Position numbers and translations under genes: made by a program | In this document: piece by piece, positions 1 through 7,976 of the stretch | Position numbering within the stretch: the first letter of the stretch is position 1 | Layout of the letters: the number at the start of each line of letters is the position of its first letter | Notes under the pieces: model-generated | Seen by the model: only the letters and a program-made list of their open reading frames with translations | Database searches by the model: none | Told to the model about the DNA's origin: nothing | From: a virus | Reading direction: 5' to 3' (one strand) | IMG/VR virus record: IMGVR_UViG_3300036780_000411 | Coordinates: 1-43,926 of that record | Length of the DNA: 43,926 nt

Positions 1-1431
1 GTGAACCTGCGCCTGCACGACACCGCGACCCGGACGGTCCGGGAGTTCCGTCCGCTCGTGCCCGGGACCGCGTCGCTTTACCTGTGCGGCGCCACCGTCC
101 AGGCGCCACCGCACATCGGGCATCTGCGGTCGGGCGTCACCTTCGACATCGTGGTGCGGTGGCTGCGGGCGACCGGGCACAAGGTCACGTTCTGCCGGAA
201 CGTCACCGATATCGACGACAAGATCCTCAAGGTGGCCGCCGGTGAGGGCGTGCCCTGGTGGGCGATTGCCGAGCGTAACCAGCGCGCGTTCAACCGGGCT
301 TACGACGCGCTTGGCTGCCTGCCGCCCGATGTCGAGCCGCGGGCGACCGGCCATGTGCCGGAGATGATCACGCTGATCCGGCGGCTGATCGAGCTCGGGC
401 ACGCGTATCCGGCCGAGGGCGACGTCTACTTCGACGTCCATTCCTACCGCCATTACGGCGAGCTTTCCGGCCAGCGGGTCGAGCAAATGCGGGCGGCCGA
501 CGACTCCGGCTCCCCGGGTAAGCGGGATCCCCGTGACTTCGCGCTGTGGAAGGGGGCCAAGCCCGGCGAGCCGTTCTGGGAGACGCCGTGGGGTCCCGGC
601 CGGCCGGGCTGGCACCTGGAGTGCTCGGCCATGGCCATGAAGTACCTGGGTGAGAGCTTCGACATCCACGGCGGCGGCCTGGACCTGGTGTTCCCGCACC
701 ACGAGAACGAGATCGCCCAGTCCAAGGCGGCCGGCTACGAGTTCGCCCGCTACTGGCTGCACAACGGTCTGGTCGGGGTGGCCGGGGAGAAGATGAGCAA
801 GTCGCTGGGCAATTCGCTGCTGGTCGGGGAGATGCTCGACAAGGTCCGGCCGGCCGAGCTTCGCTACTACCTCAGCCAGGCGCATTACCGGTCGCTGCTG
901 GAGTACTCACCGGACGCGCTGGCCGAGGCGGTGGCGGCCTACCGGCGGATCGAAGGGTTCGTGACCAGGGCGGCCGAGCTCACCCGTGGCGCCGACGTGA
1001 GTGTGGCCGAAGTTTGGGGCGACCTCACGGACGTCCGGGCCGGCGACCTGCCGCCCGCGTTCGCGGCCGCGATGAACGACGACCTCGGGTTGCCCGAGGC
1101 ACTGGCGGTCGTGCACACCGAGCTGCGCGGCGGCAACAACGCGCTGGCCGCCGGGGACCGGGACGCCGTCGCGGCATCGGCCGGCCGGCTGCGGGCCATG
1201 CTCGCCGTGCTCGGGCTCGACCCGCTGGACAAGCAGTGGCGCGCGGCCGAGCGCGACGACAACCTGCGCAGCGTGATCGACGCGCTGGTCGGGGTGGCGC
1301 TCGGCCAGCGGCAGGCGGCCCGTGAGCGCAAGGACTACCAGGCCGCCGACACGATCAGAGACGACCTGCGGGCCGCCGGGGTTCTCGTTGAGGACACCGC
1401 ACAGGGCTCGCGCTGGGAACTGGAGCGATGA
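1..1431 (+). CDS. cysS: Cysteinyl-tRNA synthetase
   Basis: Class I aminoacyl-tRNA synthetase that charges tRNA-Cys in the cytoplasm. The 476-residue length is normal for the family. The HIGH motif is PPHIGH near residues 35-40, and the KMSKS loop is KMSKS near residue 264. Zinc-ligand candidates Cys29, Cys208, His233 and Glu237 sit in the expected contexts (LCGATV, LECSAM, FPHHENE). The GTG at base 1 starts a typical actinobacterial N terminus ([11 protein letters not shown]), so the gene looks complete although its upstream region lies outside the window. Its last bases overlap rlmB as ATGA, which implies co-translation. This is host chromosome, not phage. Confidence 0.97.
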   Translation: MNLRLHDTATRTVREFRPLVPGTASLYLCGATVQAPPHIGHLRSGVTFDIVVRWLRATGHKVTFCRNVTDIDDKILKVAAGEGVPWWAIAERNQRAFNRAYDALGCLPPDVEPRATGHVPEMITLIRRLIELGHAYPAEGDVYFDVHSYRHYGELSGQRVEQMRAADDSGSPGKRDPRDFALWKGAKPGEPFWETPWGPGRPGWHLECSAMAMKYLGESFDIHGGGLDLVFPHHENEIAQSKAAGYEFARYWLHNGLVGVAGEKMSKSLGNSLLVGEMLDKVRPAELRYYLSQAHYRSLLEYSPDALAEAVAAYRRIEGFVTRAAELTRGADVSVAEVWGDLTDVRAGDLPPAFAAAMNDDLGLPEALAVVHTELRGGNNALAAGDRDAVAASAGRLRAMLAVLGLDPLDKQWRAAERDDNLRSVIDALVGVALGQRQAARERKDYQAADTIRDDLRAAGVLVEDTAQGSRWELER

Positions 1432-2504
1432 CAGGTTCTGAGGGTGGCGGCCGCGGCGGATCAGGGCTGGGCGGATCAGGGCTGGGCGGATCAGGGCTGG
1501 GCGGGTCAGGGCAGGGCAGGGCCGGGCGCGGCGGCGTCAGCAAGAAGGGCAGGCCACGTCCTGGCACCGGTGGTTACGGCAAGCGGCAGCTGGAAGGCAA
1601 GGGGCCGACGCCGCCCGCGCACATGCGGCCGGGGCACCCGGCGCAGCGACGCAGCGCCCAGCAGGCCGCCCAGCGGACCAAGACCGGCGGCCGCGACGGG
1701 GCCGACGACGGGGCCACCGCCCAGCCCGGGGGTGCGGCCTGGCCGCGCCGGTCCGATGGGCCCGAGGTGGTGGCCGGGCGCAACGCCGTGGTCGAGGCGC
1801 TGCGAGCCGCCGTGCCTGGCACCGCTCTTTACGTCGCGCACCGGCTCGAGAGCGACGACCGGGTCCGGGCCGCGATCAAGCTGGCGGCCGACGCCGGCCT
1901 GCCGGTGCTGGAGACCGGCCGCTCCGAACTGGACCGGCTGACCCAGGGCGCGGTGCACCAGGGCCTGGCGCTGCGGGTGCGGCCGTACCAGTACGCGCAC
2001 CCAGACGACCTGACCGCCCTGGCCGCCGACGCGGCTCAGCTTCCGCTGATCGTGGCGCTCGACGGGATCACCGACCCACACAACCTCGGCGCCGTGGCGC
2101 GTTCGGCCGCGGCGTTCGGTGGTCACGGGGTAGTGGTTCCCGCGCGGCGCAGCGCAGGCGTGACCGCGGGCGCGTGGAAGGCGTCGGCGGGCGCGCTGGC
2201 CAGGGTTCCGGTGGCGCAGGCGCCCAACCTGGCCCGCGCCCTCGCCAGCTACCAGCAGGACGGCCTGTTCGTGGTCGGCCTGGCCACCAGCGGCGGCACG
2301 GACATCGGCGACATGGACATCGCGGACAGCCCGCTGGTGCTGGTCGTCGGCTCGGAGGGGCGGGGCCTCTCGCGCCTGATCGCCGAGCAGTGCGACCTGC
2401 TCGTCCGGATCCCGATCGGCGTGACGGAGTCGCTGAACGCCAGCGTGGCGGCCGGTGTCGCGCTGTACGAGACGGCCCGCCGCCGCGGCACGCTCGGCCG
2501 CTGA
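1428..2504 (+). CDS. rlmB: 23S rRNA (guanosine-2'-O-)-methyltransferase RlmB, TrmH/SPOUT family
   Basis: SpoU/TrmH-type AdoMet-dependent methyltransferase predicted to methylate G2251 of 23S rRNA. A substrate-binding domain starts near residue 105 ([14 protein letters not shown]). The SPOUT knot motifs follow: [26 protein letters not shown] and [21 protein letters not shown]. The ATG overlaps the cysS stop by four bases, so the two genes form a coupled operon. The first ~105 residues are a low-complexity Gly/Arg/Pro/Ala extension, which actinobacterial RlmB proteins often carry. Here it contains a tandem GGSGL repeat encoded by a 15-bp DNA repeat. The final 250 residues carry the enzyme. Confidence 0.94.
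   Translation: MTGSEGGGRGGSGLGGSGLGGSGLGGSGQGRAGRGGVSKKGRPRPGTGGYGKRQLEGKGPTPPAHMRPGHPAQRRSAQQAAQRTKTGGRDGADDGATAQPGGAAWPRRSDGPEVVAGRNAVVEALRAAVPGTALYVAHRLESDDRVRAAIKLAADAGLPVLETGRSELDRLTQGAVHQGLALRVRPYQYAHPDDLTALAADAAQLPLIVALDGITDPHNLGAVARSAAAFGGHGVVVPARRSAGVTAGAWKASAGALARVPVAQAPNLARALASYQQDGLFVVGLATSGGTDIGDMDIADSPLVLVVGSEGRGLSRLIAEQCDLLVRIPIGVTESLNASVAAGVALYETARRRGTLGR
1455..1514 (+). repeat. 15-bp tandem repeat, four units, inside rlmB
   Basis: Three identical units of GGCGGATCAGGGCTG run from 1455 to 1499, and a fourth with two mismatches ends at 1514. Each unit is five codons (Gly-Gly-Ser-Gly-Leu), so gain or loss of a unit keeps the frame. It lies in the disordered N-terminal extension of RlmB and is likely to vary between strains. 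Confidence 0.9.
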
Positions 2505-2554
2505 CCCGCGGCGCCGCACTGGCCTGCGAGGACGGTCCAAGGTCAGGATTCGGC

Positions 2555-2560
2555 TACGAT
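2555..2560 (+). promoter_or_regulatory. Candidate -10 box for tRNA-Thr
   Basis: TACGAT matches the actinobacterial housekeeping -10 pattern TAnnnT and ends 16 bases before the tRNA 5' end, a spacing suited to a short pre-tRNA leader. No convincing -35 is visible 16-18 bases upstream, so the tRNA could also be read through from rlmB. Confidence 0.4.
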
Positions 2561-2576
2561 GGCGGCGGCGAAACCG

Positions 2577-2652
2577 GCCGGTGTAGCTCAGACGGCAGAG
2601 CAACGGTCTTGTAAACCGTAGGTCAGGGGTTCGACTCCCCTCGCCGGCTCCA
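2577..2652 (+). tRNA. tRNA-Thr (anticodon TGT)
   Basis: A full cloverleaf can be drawn. The acceptor GCCGGTG (2577-2583) pairs with CGCCGGC (2642-2648) with one G-U pair. The anticodon stem ACGGT/ACCGT encloses the loop CTTGTAA, giving anticodon TGT for threonine. The T arm is GGGGTTCGACTCCCC. CCA is encoded at 2650-2652. It is a host tRNA and the apparent integration target of the adjacent prophage, whose integrase gene ends 24 bases downstream in convergent orientation. The tRNA 3' half looks intact, as expected when the phage attP supplies an identical sequence. Confidence 0.95.
2621..2652. other. Inferred attL core (3' end of tRNA-Thr)
   Basis: Tyrosine integrases of actinophages commonly use the T arm and acceptor end of a tRNA as attB, with int adjacent. 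The tRNA-Thr 3' end followed immediately by an integrase gene fits this. The core limits shown are a guess: the matching attR copy is not in the window, so the right boundary lies beyond base 43926. Confidence 0.5.
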
Positions 2653-2675
2653 AGACGTAGCGCCTTGACCAGGTG

Positions 2676-4127
2676 TTACGCGTTTCCGGCAGCCTTTCGG
2701 GGCGGCCGGGATGATCTTTGGGTGGCCGTAGGGTGTCCATCCGGACGCGACCCGTGCCGTGGGATCGTCGCCACGATCGCCGCGGCCGCGGCCTCGTCCA
2801 GCTCGGTCAGCACCGACGTATACGTATCATCGGTGATCGCCTGATTCGTGTGCCCCATCCGCTCCTGGACCACCTTGGGCTTGACCCCGGCCAGCAGGGC
2901 GTAGGTGGCCATGGCGTGCCGGAGCCCGTGCAGTGTGATCGGCGGCAGCCCGGCCGCGTGGGCCAGCCTGGCGAATTCCATCGTGACGTGGTTGGGGTGC
3001 CACCCGGACCCGTCGGCCTGGATGAACACGAGTCCCGATTCCGCCCAGGCGCTGCCCGCTGCCAGGCGCATCTCTGGCAGCCGTTTGCGGAGCGCCCGGA
3101 ACTTCGCCCCGAGGCCTGGGTCCATCGCGATGGTCCGGTTGCTGGCGTCGGACTTCACCGAGTCGGGGACGACCTTGTTCCCGATGGTCACCCTGGTGGA
3201 CACCACATCGAAGGACGCCTTGTCGCCTAGAACGACTTCGGTCCACGGCAGCCCGCACGCCTCGGCGCGGCGGATGCCGGTCACGAGGATGGTCTCGAAC
3301 ATGTCGGCCAGCGGGTGCCGTTGCTCGTAGGTGTAGTCCAGGAACCAGCCGGCTTGCTCGGGTGTCCACACCATCACCCGGTACGGGCGGCGCCACGCTG
3401 CCCGCCACGCTTTCAACCCGTCAGTTTTCGGGTGCTCGGCCAGGTGGTCCTGGAGCTTGGCCCAGAACGCTTCTGTGCGTTCGGGAGTCCAGACCCGGGG
3501 GCGCTGCTTCGGCTCGGGGTCCATCTCCAGGCCGCGGGCCGGGTTGTTGGGCACCCGGGCCGGGCCGGCCGCGTTGAGAGCCGCGCGGAGCACAGCCCGG
3601 ATGCGTTGCATGGTCGCGGGCCCGACGTAGTGCTGATGTTTCCGCACCGGTTCGCCGCGGGCGAACGCCTCGTTCCATTCGCGGATGGTGTTGAACATGC
3701 CGGCCACGTCTTCGGGCCGGAGTTTGTCGAGGGGGATGTGGCCGAGCAGCGGGTCGAGGTACAGCCGGGTCACGGTCTCGTACCGGGCCCGGGTGGTTTG
3801 CTTGATCTTCCGCCGGCCTGCCAGCCACGCCTGCAGGTACGGGCCGGTCTTGTCCTTGTTGGCCGGGTCTCCCCCGGCGCCCAGCTTCGCTTTGGCTTCG
3901 TCCCGGGCGGCCTCGGCGTCGTCGCGGGTCGCGAAGCCGCCCACTCGCAGCGGCGACCGGCGTTTCCCGCCGGGGCCGGGTGGCAGTTCCAGCCGGTAGT
4001 ACCAGGTTCCGTGCCGCGGGTTGTAAGAGCCGTCGGACCGGTGCAGCTTCGGGCACATCGCCCCGAGTTCCCGGCCATCCTCGCCGCGGCACCTGCAGCG
4101 TTTCGAGTAGGAGTCTTTCGCTGGCAT
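2676..4127 (-). CDS. int: Tyrosine recombinase (phage integrase)
   Basis: Site-specific recombinase that integrates the prophage at tRNA-Thr. The start chosen is ATG at 4127, because GGAGG (4135-4139) lies 7 bases upstream; this gives 483 residues. The N terminus has a Cys-containing, arm-binding-type region (KRCRCRGEDG, then an AP2-like strand region). A SAM-like core-binding domain spans about residues 115-180 and the catalytic domain about 240-450. Visible active-site residues are Arg286 (TGIRRAEACGLPW), His400 and Arg403 (HGLRHAM) and Tyr436 (DDTYTSV). The gene converges on the tRNA and is divergent from the excisionase gene, the usual integration-module layout. Confidence 0.95.
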   Translation of the reverse strand: MPAKDSYSKRCRCRGEDGRELGAMCPKLHRSDGSYNPRHGTWYYRLELPPGPGGKRRSPLRVGGFATRDDAEAARDEAKAKLGAGGDPANKDKTGPYLQAWLAGRRKIKQTTRARYETVTRLYLDPLLGHIPLDKLRPEDVAGMFNTIREWNEAFARGEPVRKHQHYVGPATMQRIRAVLRAALNAAGPARVPNNPARGLEMDPEPKQRPRVWTPERTEAFWAKLQDHLAEHPKTDGLKAWRAAWRRPYRVMVWTPEQAGWFLDYTYEQRHPLADMFETILVTGIRRAEACGLPWTEVVLGDKASFDVVSTRVTIGNKVVPDSVKSDASNRTIAMDPGLGAKFRALRKRLPEMRLAAGSAWAESGLVFIQADGSGWHPNHVTMEFARLAHAAGLPPITLHGLRHAMATYALLAGVKPKVVQERMGHTNQAITDDTYTSVLTELDEAAAAAIVATIPRHGSRPDGHPTATQRSSRPPRKAAGNA

Positions 4128-4222
4128 CGGGTCGCCTCCGTGGTCGGCCAGCGCTGCCGCCCAGCGCAGCCAACGAAACCGTAGCGCACGATTCCAAACA
4201 GATCCACACTCGATCTTAAAAA

Positions 4223-4257
4223 TTAGACTCATGTGAACAGGCTGATACGATTTCACA
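4223..4257 (+). promoter_or_regulatory. Candidate promoter and operator-like inverted repeat between int and xis
   Basis: The 199-bp gap between int and xis is clearly AT-richer than its surroundings. A possible plus-strand promoter is TTAGAC (4223-4228), a 17-base spacer and TACGAT (4246-4251). A perfect inverted repeat TGTGAA-N14-TTCACA (4232-4237 and 4252-4257) brackets the -10, as an operator would. A second short palindrome, TGTTG-AA-CAACA, lies at 4274-4285, with another TGTTG at 4264-4268. The binding protein is unknown: a phage repressor, Xis, or the integrase arm domain are candidates. Confidence 0.4.
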
Positions 4258-4326
4258 CGAATATGTTGTACGGTGTTGAACAACAGCGTGTACTCACCGC
4301 GCTCACAGCAACAGAGGAGGCCCGGC

Positions 4327-4584
4327 GTGGCCGGTAAGGCGGCACCCCCTTTGACTGCGGCCGAGATTTACGAGCTGCCGGCCAGCGTCGACATCCCGAC
4401 TGCGAGCCGGGCCATAGGCATCAGCCCGGCAACCGGTTACGAGCTGCGACGGGCAGGCGAGTTCCCGATCACCGTCCTCCCCGTCGGCAGAACATTCAAG
4501 GTGCCGCTTTCGGCGATCCTGGCCTATCTGAACCTGCCCCCGCTGCCCGAGCACCCCGCAACCGCACGGGCCGGTGCGGCATGA
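4327..4584 (+). CDS. Excisionase-like helix-turn-helix protein
   Basis: Small DNA-binding protein of 85 residues, probably the recombination directionality factor or an AlpA/MerR-like regulator. The core resembles the excisionase winged-HTH pattern: a helix-turn-helix (IPTASRAIGISPATGYELRRAGEF) followed by a short beta wing (ITVLPVGRTFKVPLSAILAYLNL). GTG at 4327 is preferred over the GTG at 4273, because GAGGAGG (4314-4320) is placed six bases before it. It is transcribed away from int and is the first gene of an overlapping three-gene operon. A purely regulatory role cannot be excluded from sequence alone. Confidence 0.8.
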   Translation: MAGKAAPPLTAAEIYELPASVDIPTASRAIGISPATGYELRRAGEFPITVLPVGRTFKVPLSAILAYLNLPPLPEHPATARAGAA

Positions 4585-4769
4585 ACGACACGTGGCCGAC
4601 CATCGACCCGGCCGGACTCTCCCGCTCGCAGCAGGCCGGTCAGCGCTGCGCCGTCCCCAACTGCCGACGCCGCGGACCCCACGTCCAGATCGGCGTGTTC
4701 CCCGACGGCCGGCCAGCGCTCGTGTGCTCCGACTGCGCGGCTGCAGCGACCCCCAGGCGCGTGGCATGA
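4581..4769 (+). CDS. Small zinc-ribbon-like protein
   Basis: A 62-residue protein whose ATG overlaps the stop of the excisionase gene (ATGA), so it is translationally coupled. It contains two cysteine pairs, CAVPNC near residue 23 and CSDC near residue 50, separated by about 20 residues. That spacing suits a zinc ribbon. The rest is hydrophilic, with no membrane segment. I do not recognise a family. The position in the integration operon suggests a nucleic-acid-binding accessory, but this rests only on context. Confidence 0.65.
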   Translation: MNDTWPTIDPAGLSRSQQAGQRCAVPNCRRRGPHVQIGVFPDGRPALVCSDCAAAATPRRVA

Positions 4770-5071
4770 CACGGGCCCCAGCTTTCGACGCGATCGACGA
4801 CGCGATCGATACCCTTGAACACCTAAACAGTCTCCTCGCCCGCACCCGCGCTGGGATGATCCCGCCCGAGACGTGGCTGCTGTTCCGGTACGCGCTCGCC
4901 GACGCCATCGAGCAGCGCGGCCCCGAGGACCATTGCCAGGACTGCCAGGATGAGGGAGGCCAGTGCGGTCCCCACGCCCGCGACGCCTGGCTGCGCGACG
5001 CCTACCGTACGGCGCTCGACGCGCTCGGGGGCGACCCTGACTACGAACTGCTCGCTCCCTTGGAGGCGTGA
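4766..5071 (+). CDS. Hypothetical helical protein with Cys cluster
   Basis: A 101-residue protein beginning at ATG 4766, which overlaps the previous stop by four bases. Residues 1-55 are predicted amphipathic helices (DAIDDAIDTLEHLNSLLARTR). A Cys/His cluster follows, with pattern CQDCQD...CGPHA, then another helix and an acidic C terminus. The cluster could bind a metal. It is the last gene of the xis operon and is followed by a strong terminator. Similar small proteins occur in actinomycete integrative elements, but I cannot assign a function. Confidence 0.65.
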   Translation: MTRAPAFDAIDDAIDTLEHLNSLLARTRAGMIPPETWLLFRYALADAIEQRGPEDHCQDCQDEGGQCGPHARDAWLRDAYRTALDALGGDPDYELLAPLEA

Positions 5072-5080
5072 GCACGCTAA

Positions 5081-5138
5081 AAGCCGGCCCGCCAGGCCCA
5101 GCCCCGCGTGATGCGGAGCGGGCCTGGCGGGCCGGCTT
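5081..5138. terminator. Bidirectional terminator hairpin
   Basis: A perfect 19-bp inverted repeat: left arm 5081-5099 and right arm 5120-5138, joined by a 20-base loop that itself contains CCGC/GCGG. It lies between the convergent ends of the xis operon (stop at 5071) and the late minus-strand operon (last gene ends at 5156). It can therefore stop transcription from both sides. AA/TT flank the stem but no long U tract follows, which is usual in high-GC actinobacteria. Confidence 0.85.
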
Positions 5139-5155
5139 GTATGGTCCGGGCGAAG

Positions 5156-5518
5156 CTACCGGCTGGTGACCGGCTCGGTCTTGGACTTCGGCGCCTTCGA
5201 CGCCAGGAACGCCAGGAACGCGGCGGCCAGATTGTTGCCGTCCTTCGCGGCCGCCTGGATCGCGTTCAGGGCTTCCTGGACCTCGGGGGTCGCGCTCGGA
5301 TAGACCACGTTGACCAGTTGCACGACCGCGGCCTGGAACGCGGCGGCGTTGGTCAGGGCCGACTCGCTGAACGCGAGCACGTGGGCCACGTCGGGGGCGA
5401 TGTGACGCTCGAGGAATCCCTCGGCGTCCTGGACGATGGTCTCGGCGCGGCTTTCGATGCCGTCGAGGACGCGCTCAACGTCGGCGACGACGTCGGCCGC
5501 GGGGGCGGAAGTGTTCAT
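5156..5518 (-). CDS. Hypothetical all-helical protein, last gene of late operon
   Basis: A 120-residue protein starting at ATG 5518. It is almost entirely alpha-helical by composition (Ala, Glu, Val, Leu), with heptad-like stretches at residues 10-45 and 55-105. The C-terminal tail is basic (KAPKSKTEPVTSR). There is no signal peptide and no hydrophobic stretch long or pure enough to be a confident membrane span, although residues 96-106 are apolar. It is the most promoter-distal gene of the minus-strand late operon, directly before the terminator. No family is recognised; a virion-associated or lysis-accessory role is possible from position only. Confidence 0.6.
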   Translation of the reverse strand: MNTSAPAADVVADVERVLDGIESRAETIVQDAEGFLERHIAPDVAHVLAFSESALTNAAAFQAAVVQLVNVVYPSATPEVQEALNAIQAAAKDGNNLAAAFLAFLASKAPKSKTEPVTSR

Positions 5519-5613
5519 GGCGGGGTGACCCTCTCGATTGGGGGCGAAACGGGCTACGGGTGGGAGGCTACCGGCGGTCACGGACACTAGGACCGCGCCA
5601 CGCCGGGCGCTGG

Positions 5614-6474
5614 TCAGGCCGTCTTTACGATGGCCTGTTTGAAGTCGAAGTGCGAGCCGAGCATGCCCAGCGTGGACAGGTGGACCCGGTACTCGCCGTT
5701 GTCCGCGAACGCGCGGCTCCAGGAGTTGCGGACCCGGAACCACGAGTTGACGAGATCAATGTTCCCGACGGCGTCCAGCACCAGCCGCTCCAGCGCGGCC
5801 AGCAGGGTTTCGTGGCCGCCGGCGACACCGCCGGTGAGGGCCAGCATCAGCGACTCGACGCTGCCGTCGCCGTCTACGAACCCGGCCGCGTTGGGTTCCA
5901 TCCACGCCTTCAGGTACGGGCCGCCCATCATCACGCTGCCCTGCTGGATCAGGGAAGCGACGTTGGCCATGCCCGACGCGGACTTGTACGAGGCAGCCCA
6001 TCCCCGCTTCTCGAACTCCGAGCAGACGAACACGCCGTTGCTGCCGCCGTCGGTCGGCGGCCAGTCGGCTGGGGCGCCGGGCTGCTGATTGACGTAGTGG
6101 TAGAGCAGGATCGCGAATTCCTCGTCGGTCGTGCTGCCGGCCGGGCTAAGGGTGACCGGCCCGGAGGCTGACTGGAGGGTCAGTGCCGAGAACGCCGCGG
6201 TGCTGCCTGTGGCCGCGGCGACCCGCTCGGCCAGGTGTGCGGTGCCTGCGTTGCAGGAGCATGACCCGAGTGCCTTCACCTTCGGCGCGCCCGCGATCAG
6301 CGTGCTGGTGTCGATGCCCTGGGTATCCAGGTCTTCCTGGTCGAGGATCGGGATCGGCGGCTCCCACTCGACCTCACGGAGCGGGCCGCCCTGGTGCAGG
6401 TGCAGGCGGGCCGGGTTGAGCGTGAGCGCTACCGGGCGGTGACCGAACTTGGTGGGGGTAATGCCTGGGAACAC
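5614..6474 (-). CDS. Papain-like (C1-type) cysteine peptidase homologue
   Basis: A 286-residue protein with a papain-family triad in order. Cys74 is in GSCSCNAGTAH (compare GSCGSCWAF of C1 peptidases), His221 in AGGHETLL and Asn250 in VRNSWS. Intervening elements such as FVCSEFEKRGW also fit. The start chosen is GTG 6474: AGGAGG at 6481-6486 lies exactly six bases upstream, whereas the ATG at 6498 has no ribosome site. There is no signal peptide. C1-type proteins are uncommon in phages; possible roles are peptidoglycan cross-bridge cleavage, virion-protein processing or a host-directed effector. It lies in the hydrolase cluster downstream of the permuted papain-like gene. Confidence 0.75.
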   Translation of the reverse strand: MFPGITPTKFGHRPVALTLNPARLHLHQGGPLREVEWEPPIPILDQEDLDTQGIDTSTLIAGAPKVKALGSCSCNAGTAHLAERVAAATGSTAAFSALTLQSASGPVTLSPAGSTTDEEFAILLYHYVNQQPGAPADWPPTDGGSNGVFVCSEFEKRGWAASYKSASGMANVASLIQQGSVMMGGPYLKAWMEPNAAGFVDGDGSVESLMLALTGGVAGGHETLLAALERLVLDAVGNIDLVNSWFRVRNSWSRAFADNGEYRVHLSTLGMLGSHFDFKQAIVKTA

Positions 6475-6564
6475 GCGTGTCCTCCTGGTGGTGGGCATGG
6501 CGAAGTAAAGGGATGTCCCTCAACCGAGGTGGGGGAAGTAGAAGACCGCCTCTGTAACCGCAGG

Positions 6565-7119
6565 TCAGATGGTTCGCGCCGGGACAAGTGACCGGTCGAG
6601 GGTGAGCAGGTCACCCGGCGACACCAGGCCCGGCAGCCGCTTGTCGTTGAACAGGTGCCGGGCGAAATGCAGGTAGTACAGGTCGCAGAGCTGCGAGCAG
6701 ATCGCGTCCCGCGGATCGGTTGCGATGCGGCGCACCCACCACGGTTCGCGGCCGTCAAGCCACCGTTGCCGCGTCTCCGGCGACCACCGCTTCTGAGCGA
6801 TGCCAATCGCGGCGATGTCCAGCCAGCCGTACGGAATCCCGCACAGCGACTCAGCGACCGCCTCCTGCTCGGCGGCGCTGCTGCCCGGCGGCTGGATGTG
6901 AGTCAGCCATAGGGTGCCCGGGTAGGCGTCGTACCGGTTGAAGCCCGAGCCGCCCGGCCGCGCCTCGAGGATTCGGCCGCGGCCGATATAGACGAACGCA
7001 TGGTTGACCGGGCTTTGGGTGTCGAACTGGATCACCCAGGAGACGAACCGGTCGAACCAGGTCCCGGCGTGCAGGGTGGAGACGACACCGATTGTGCCGA
7101 CGGCCGGTTCAGTGATCAC
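6565..7119 (-). CDS. Permuted papain-fold (NlpC/P60 or YiiX-like) hydrolase
   Basis: A 184-residue protein with the order His, acidic residue, Cys of circularly permuted papain-fold amidases. His40 is in VNHAFVYIG, Glu52 in RILEARPGG and Cys141 in AICSQLCDLYY. A Tyr (PYGWLDIAAIG) sits between them. Relatives of this fold cleave peptidoglycan peptides or lipid-like amides. GTG 7119 is the start because GGAGG (7125-7129) is five bases upstream. The gene follows the GH-like gene by 14 bases. No secretion signal is visible, so export would need the holin. An endolysin-type amidase or endopeptidase is the simplest reading. Confidence 0.7.
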   Translation of the reverse strand: MITEPAVGTIGVVSTLHAGTWFDRFVSWVIQFDTQSPVNHAFVYIGRGRILEARPGGSGFNRYDAYPGTLWLTHIQPPGSSAAEQEAVAESLCGIPYGWLDIAAIGIAQKRWSPETRQRWLDGREPWWVRRIATDPRDAICSQLCDLYYLHFARHLFNDKRLPGLVSPGDLLTLDRSLVPARTI

Positions 7120-7133
7120 GGTGACCTCCGGGG

Positions 7134-7973
7134 CTACTGGTATGCGGCGATGGCATCGGAAACGGCCTGGAACGCCGGGACGTAGCTCGACTGCCACGGG
7201 CAGCTGCTGGACCAGAACGTCTGCAGGCCGGCGACGTCGTTGGCGACCACCCACGGCCAGACCGCGTTGATCCAGGCCACGCAGTCGAACGCCGAGTTGG
7301 TTTCGATGATCCGGACCGGCGTGCCCGGCAGGGCCTTCCGTGCGGCGGCGAGGGTGCCACCGAACACGTCGTCGGGGGTCTGGCTGGTGGAGTCGTGCTG
7401 GTAGCCGTCCATCCCGACGTAATCGGGCTTCGCGGCGAGGAACGGGGTTGGGTCCTGGCCGTTGAACTCGACCGGGTGCGTGGCCAGGCCCCGGCCGTAC
7501 AGCACCCAGGGGGCGACCTTGTCCCGCAGCGCCATCACATGGGTGTCGAGGGCCACGATGTCGGCGGCCGTGTAATTCCACTTGACCTGGTCAACGTTGG
7601 CTTCGTGGTAGGGCTCCAGGCAGGTGCCCGCTGGGCACGACGTGAGCAGCGCGGTCCACACCGTGTCGAGGGAGCCGTTCAGCGTGTTCGGGATGTCCGG
7701 TTCGAAGTCCATGACCCCGATCACCCCGGCAGGGAACGGATTGGTGCCGTGGCCGGGGTAGGCGTTCGGGATGCCGCTGGTGACGTTGGGGTCAGTCGCC
7801 GGGGTGTAGTTGATCGCCGTGGTCAGGCCCGGCACGTCGGCGGCGACCTGTGCACGGCTGGGGGCGTCTGTGCCGAACGTGCGGGCCGGCCCGATCACCA
7901 GGTTTCCCGTGGTGGCCGCGGACTGGCCGGTGGCCTTGTCCGCGCCGCCGGCGGCGACCGGGTACCAGGGCAT
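7134..7973 (-). CDS. Glycoside hydrolase-like TIM-barrel protein
   Basis: A 279-residue protein resembling the clan GH-A barrels and distantly GH26. A candidate acid/base Glu124 follows strand 4 (EPYHEANVD), aromatic loops come near residue 185 (DYVGMDGYQ), and a candidate nucleophile Glu224 lies on strand 7 (RIIETNSAFD). The two Glu are about 100 residues apart, as expected for retaining GH-A enzymes. No signal peptide is seen. It starts at ATG 7973, three bases past the preceding stop. Together with the secreted GH26-type protein at 9268-10149 it gives two related barrels in one module. The substrate is unknown. Confidence 0.65.
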   Translation of the reverse strand: MPWYPVAAGGADKATGQSAATTGNLVIGPARTFGTDAPSRAQVAADVPGLTTAINYTPATDPNVTSGIPNAYPGHGTNPFPAGVIGVMDFEPDIPNTLNGSLDTVWTALLTSCPAGTCLEPYHEANVDQVKWNYTAADIVALDTHVMALRDKVAPWVLYGRGLATHPVEFNGQDPTPFLAAKPDYVGMDGYQHDSTSQTPDDVFGGTLAAARKALPGTPVRIIETNSAFDCVAWINAVWPWVVANDVAGLQTFWSSSCPWQSSYVPAFQAVSDAIAAYQ

Positions 7974-7976
7974 CGC

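Noticed and set aside
1506-2603. Long minus-strand ORF opposite rlmB.
   Set aside because: It is an antisense shadow of a conserved housekeeping gene and extends into the tRNA.
4128-4283. In-frame N-terminal extension of the integrase to a start at 4283.
   Set aside because: ATG 4127 has an ideal GGAGG site, and the extension crosses the AT-rich regulatory region and the divergent xis start area.
6554-6576. A 23-base stretch resembling the anticodon-to-T-arm part of tRNA-Thr (2611-2633).
   Set aside because: It overlaps the end of a coding gene, needs indels to align, and no acceptor or D arm can be folded around it.
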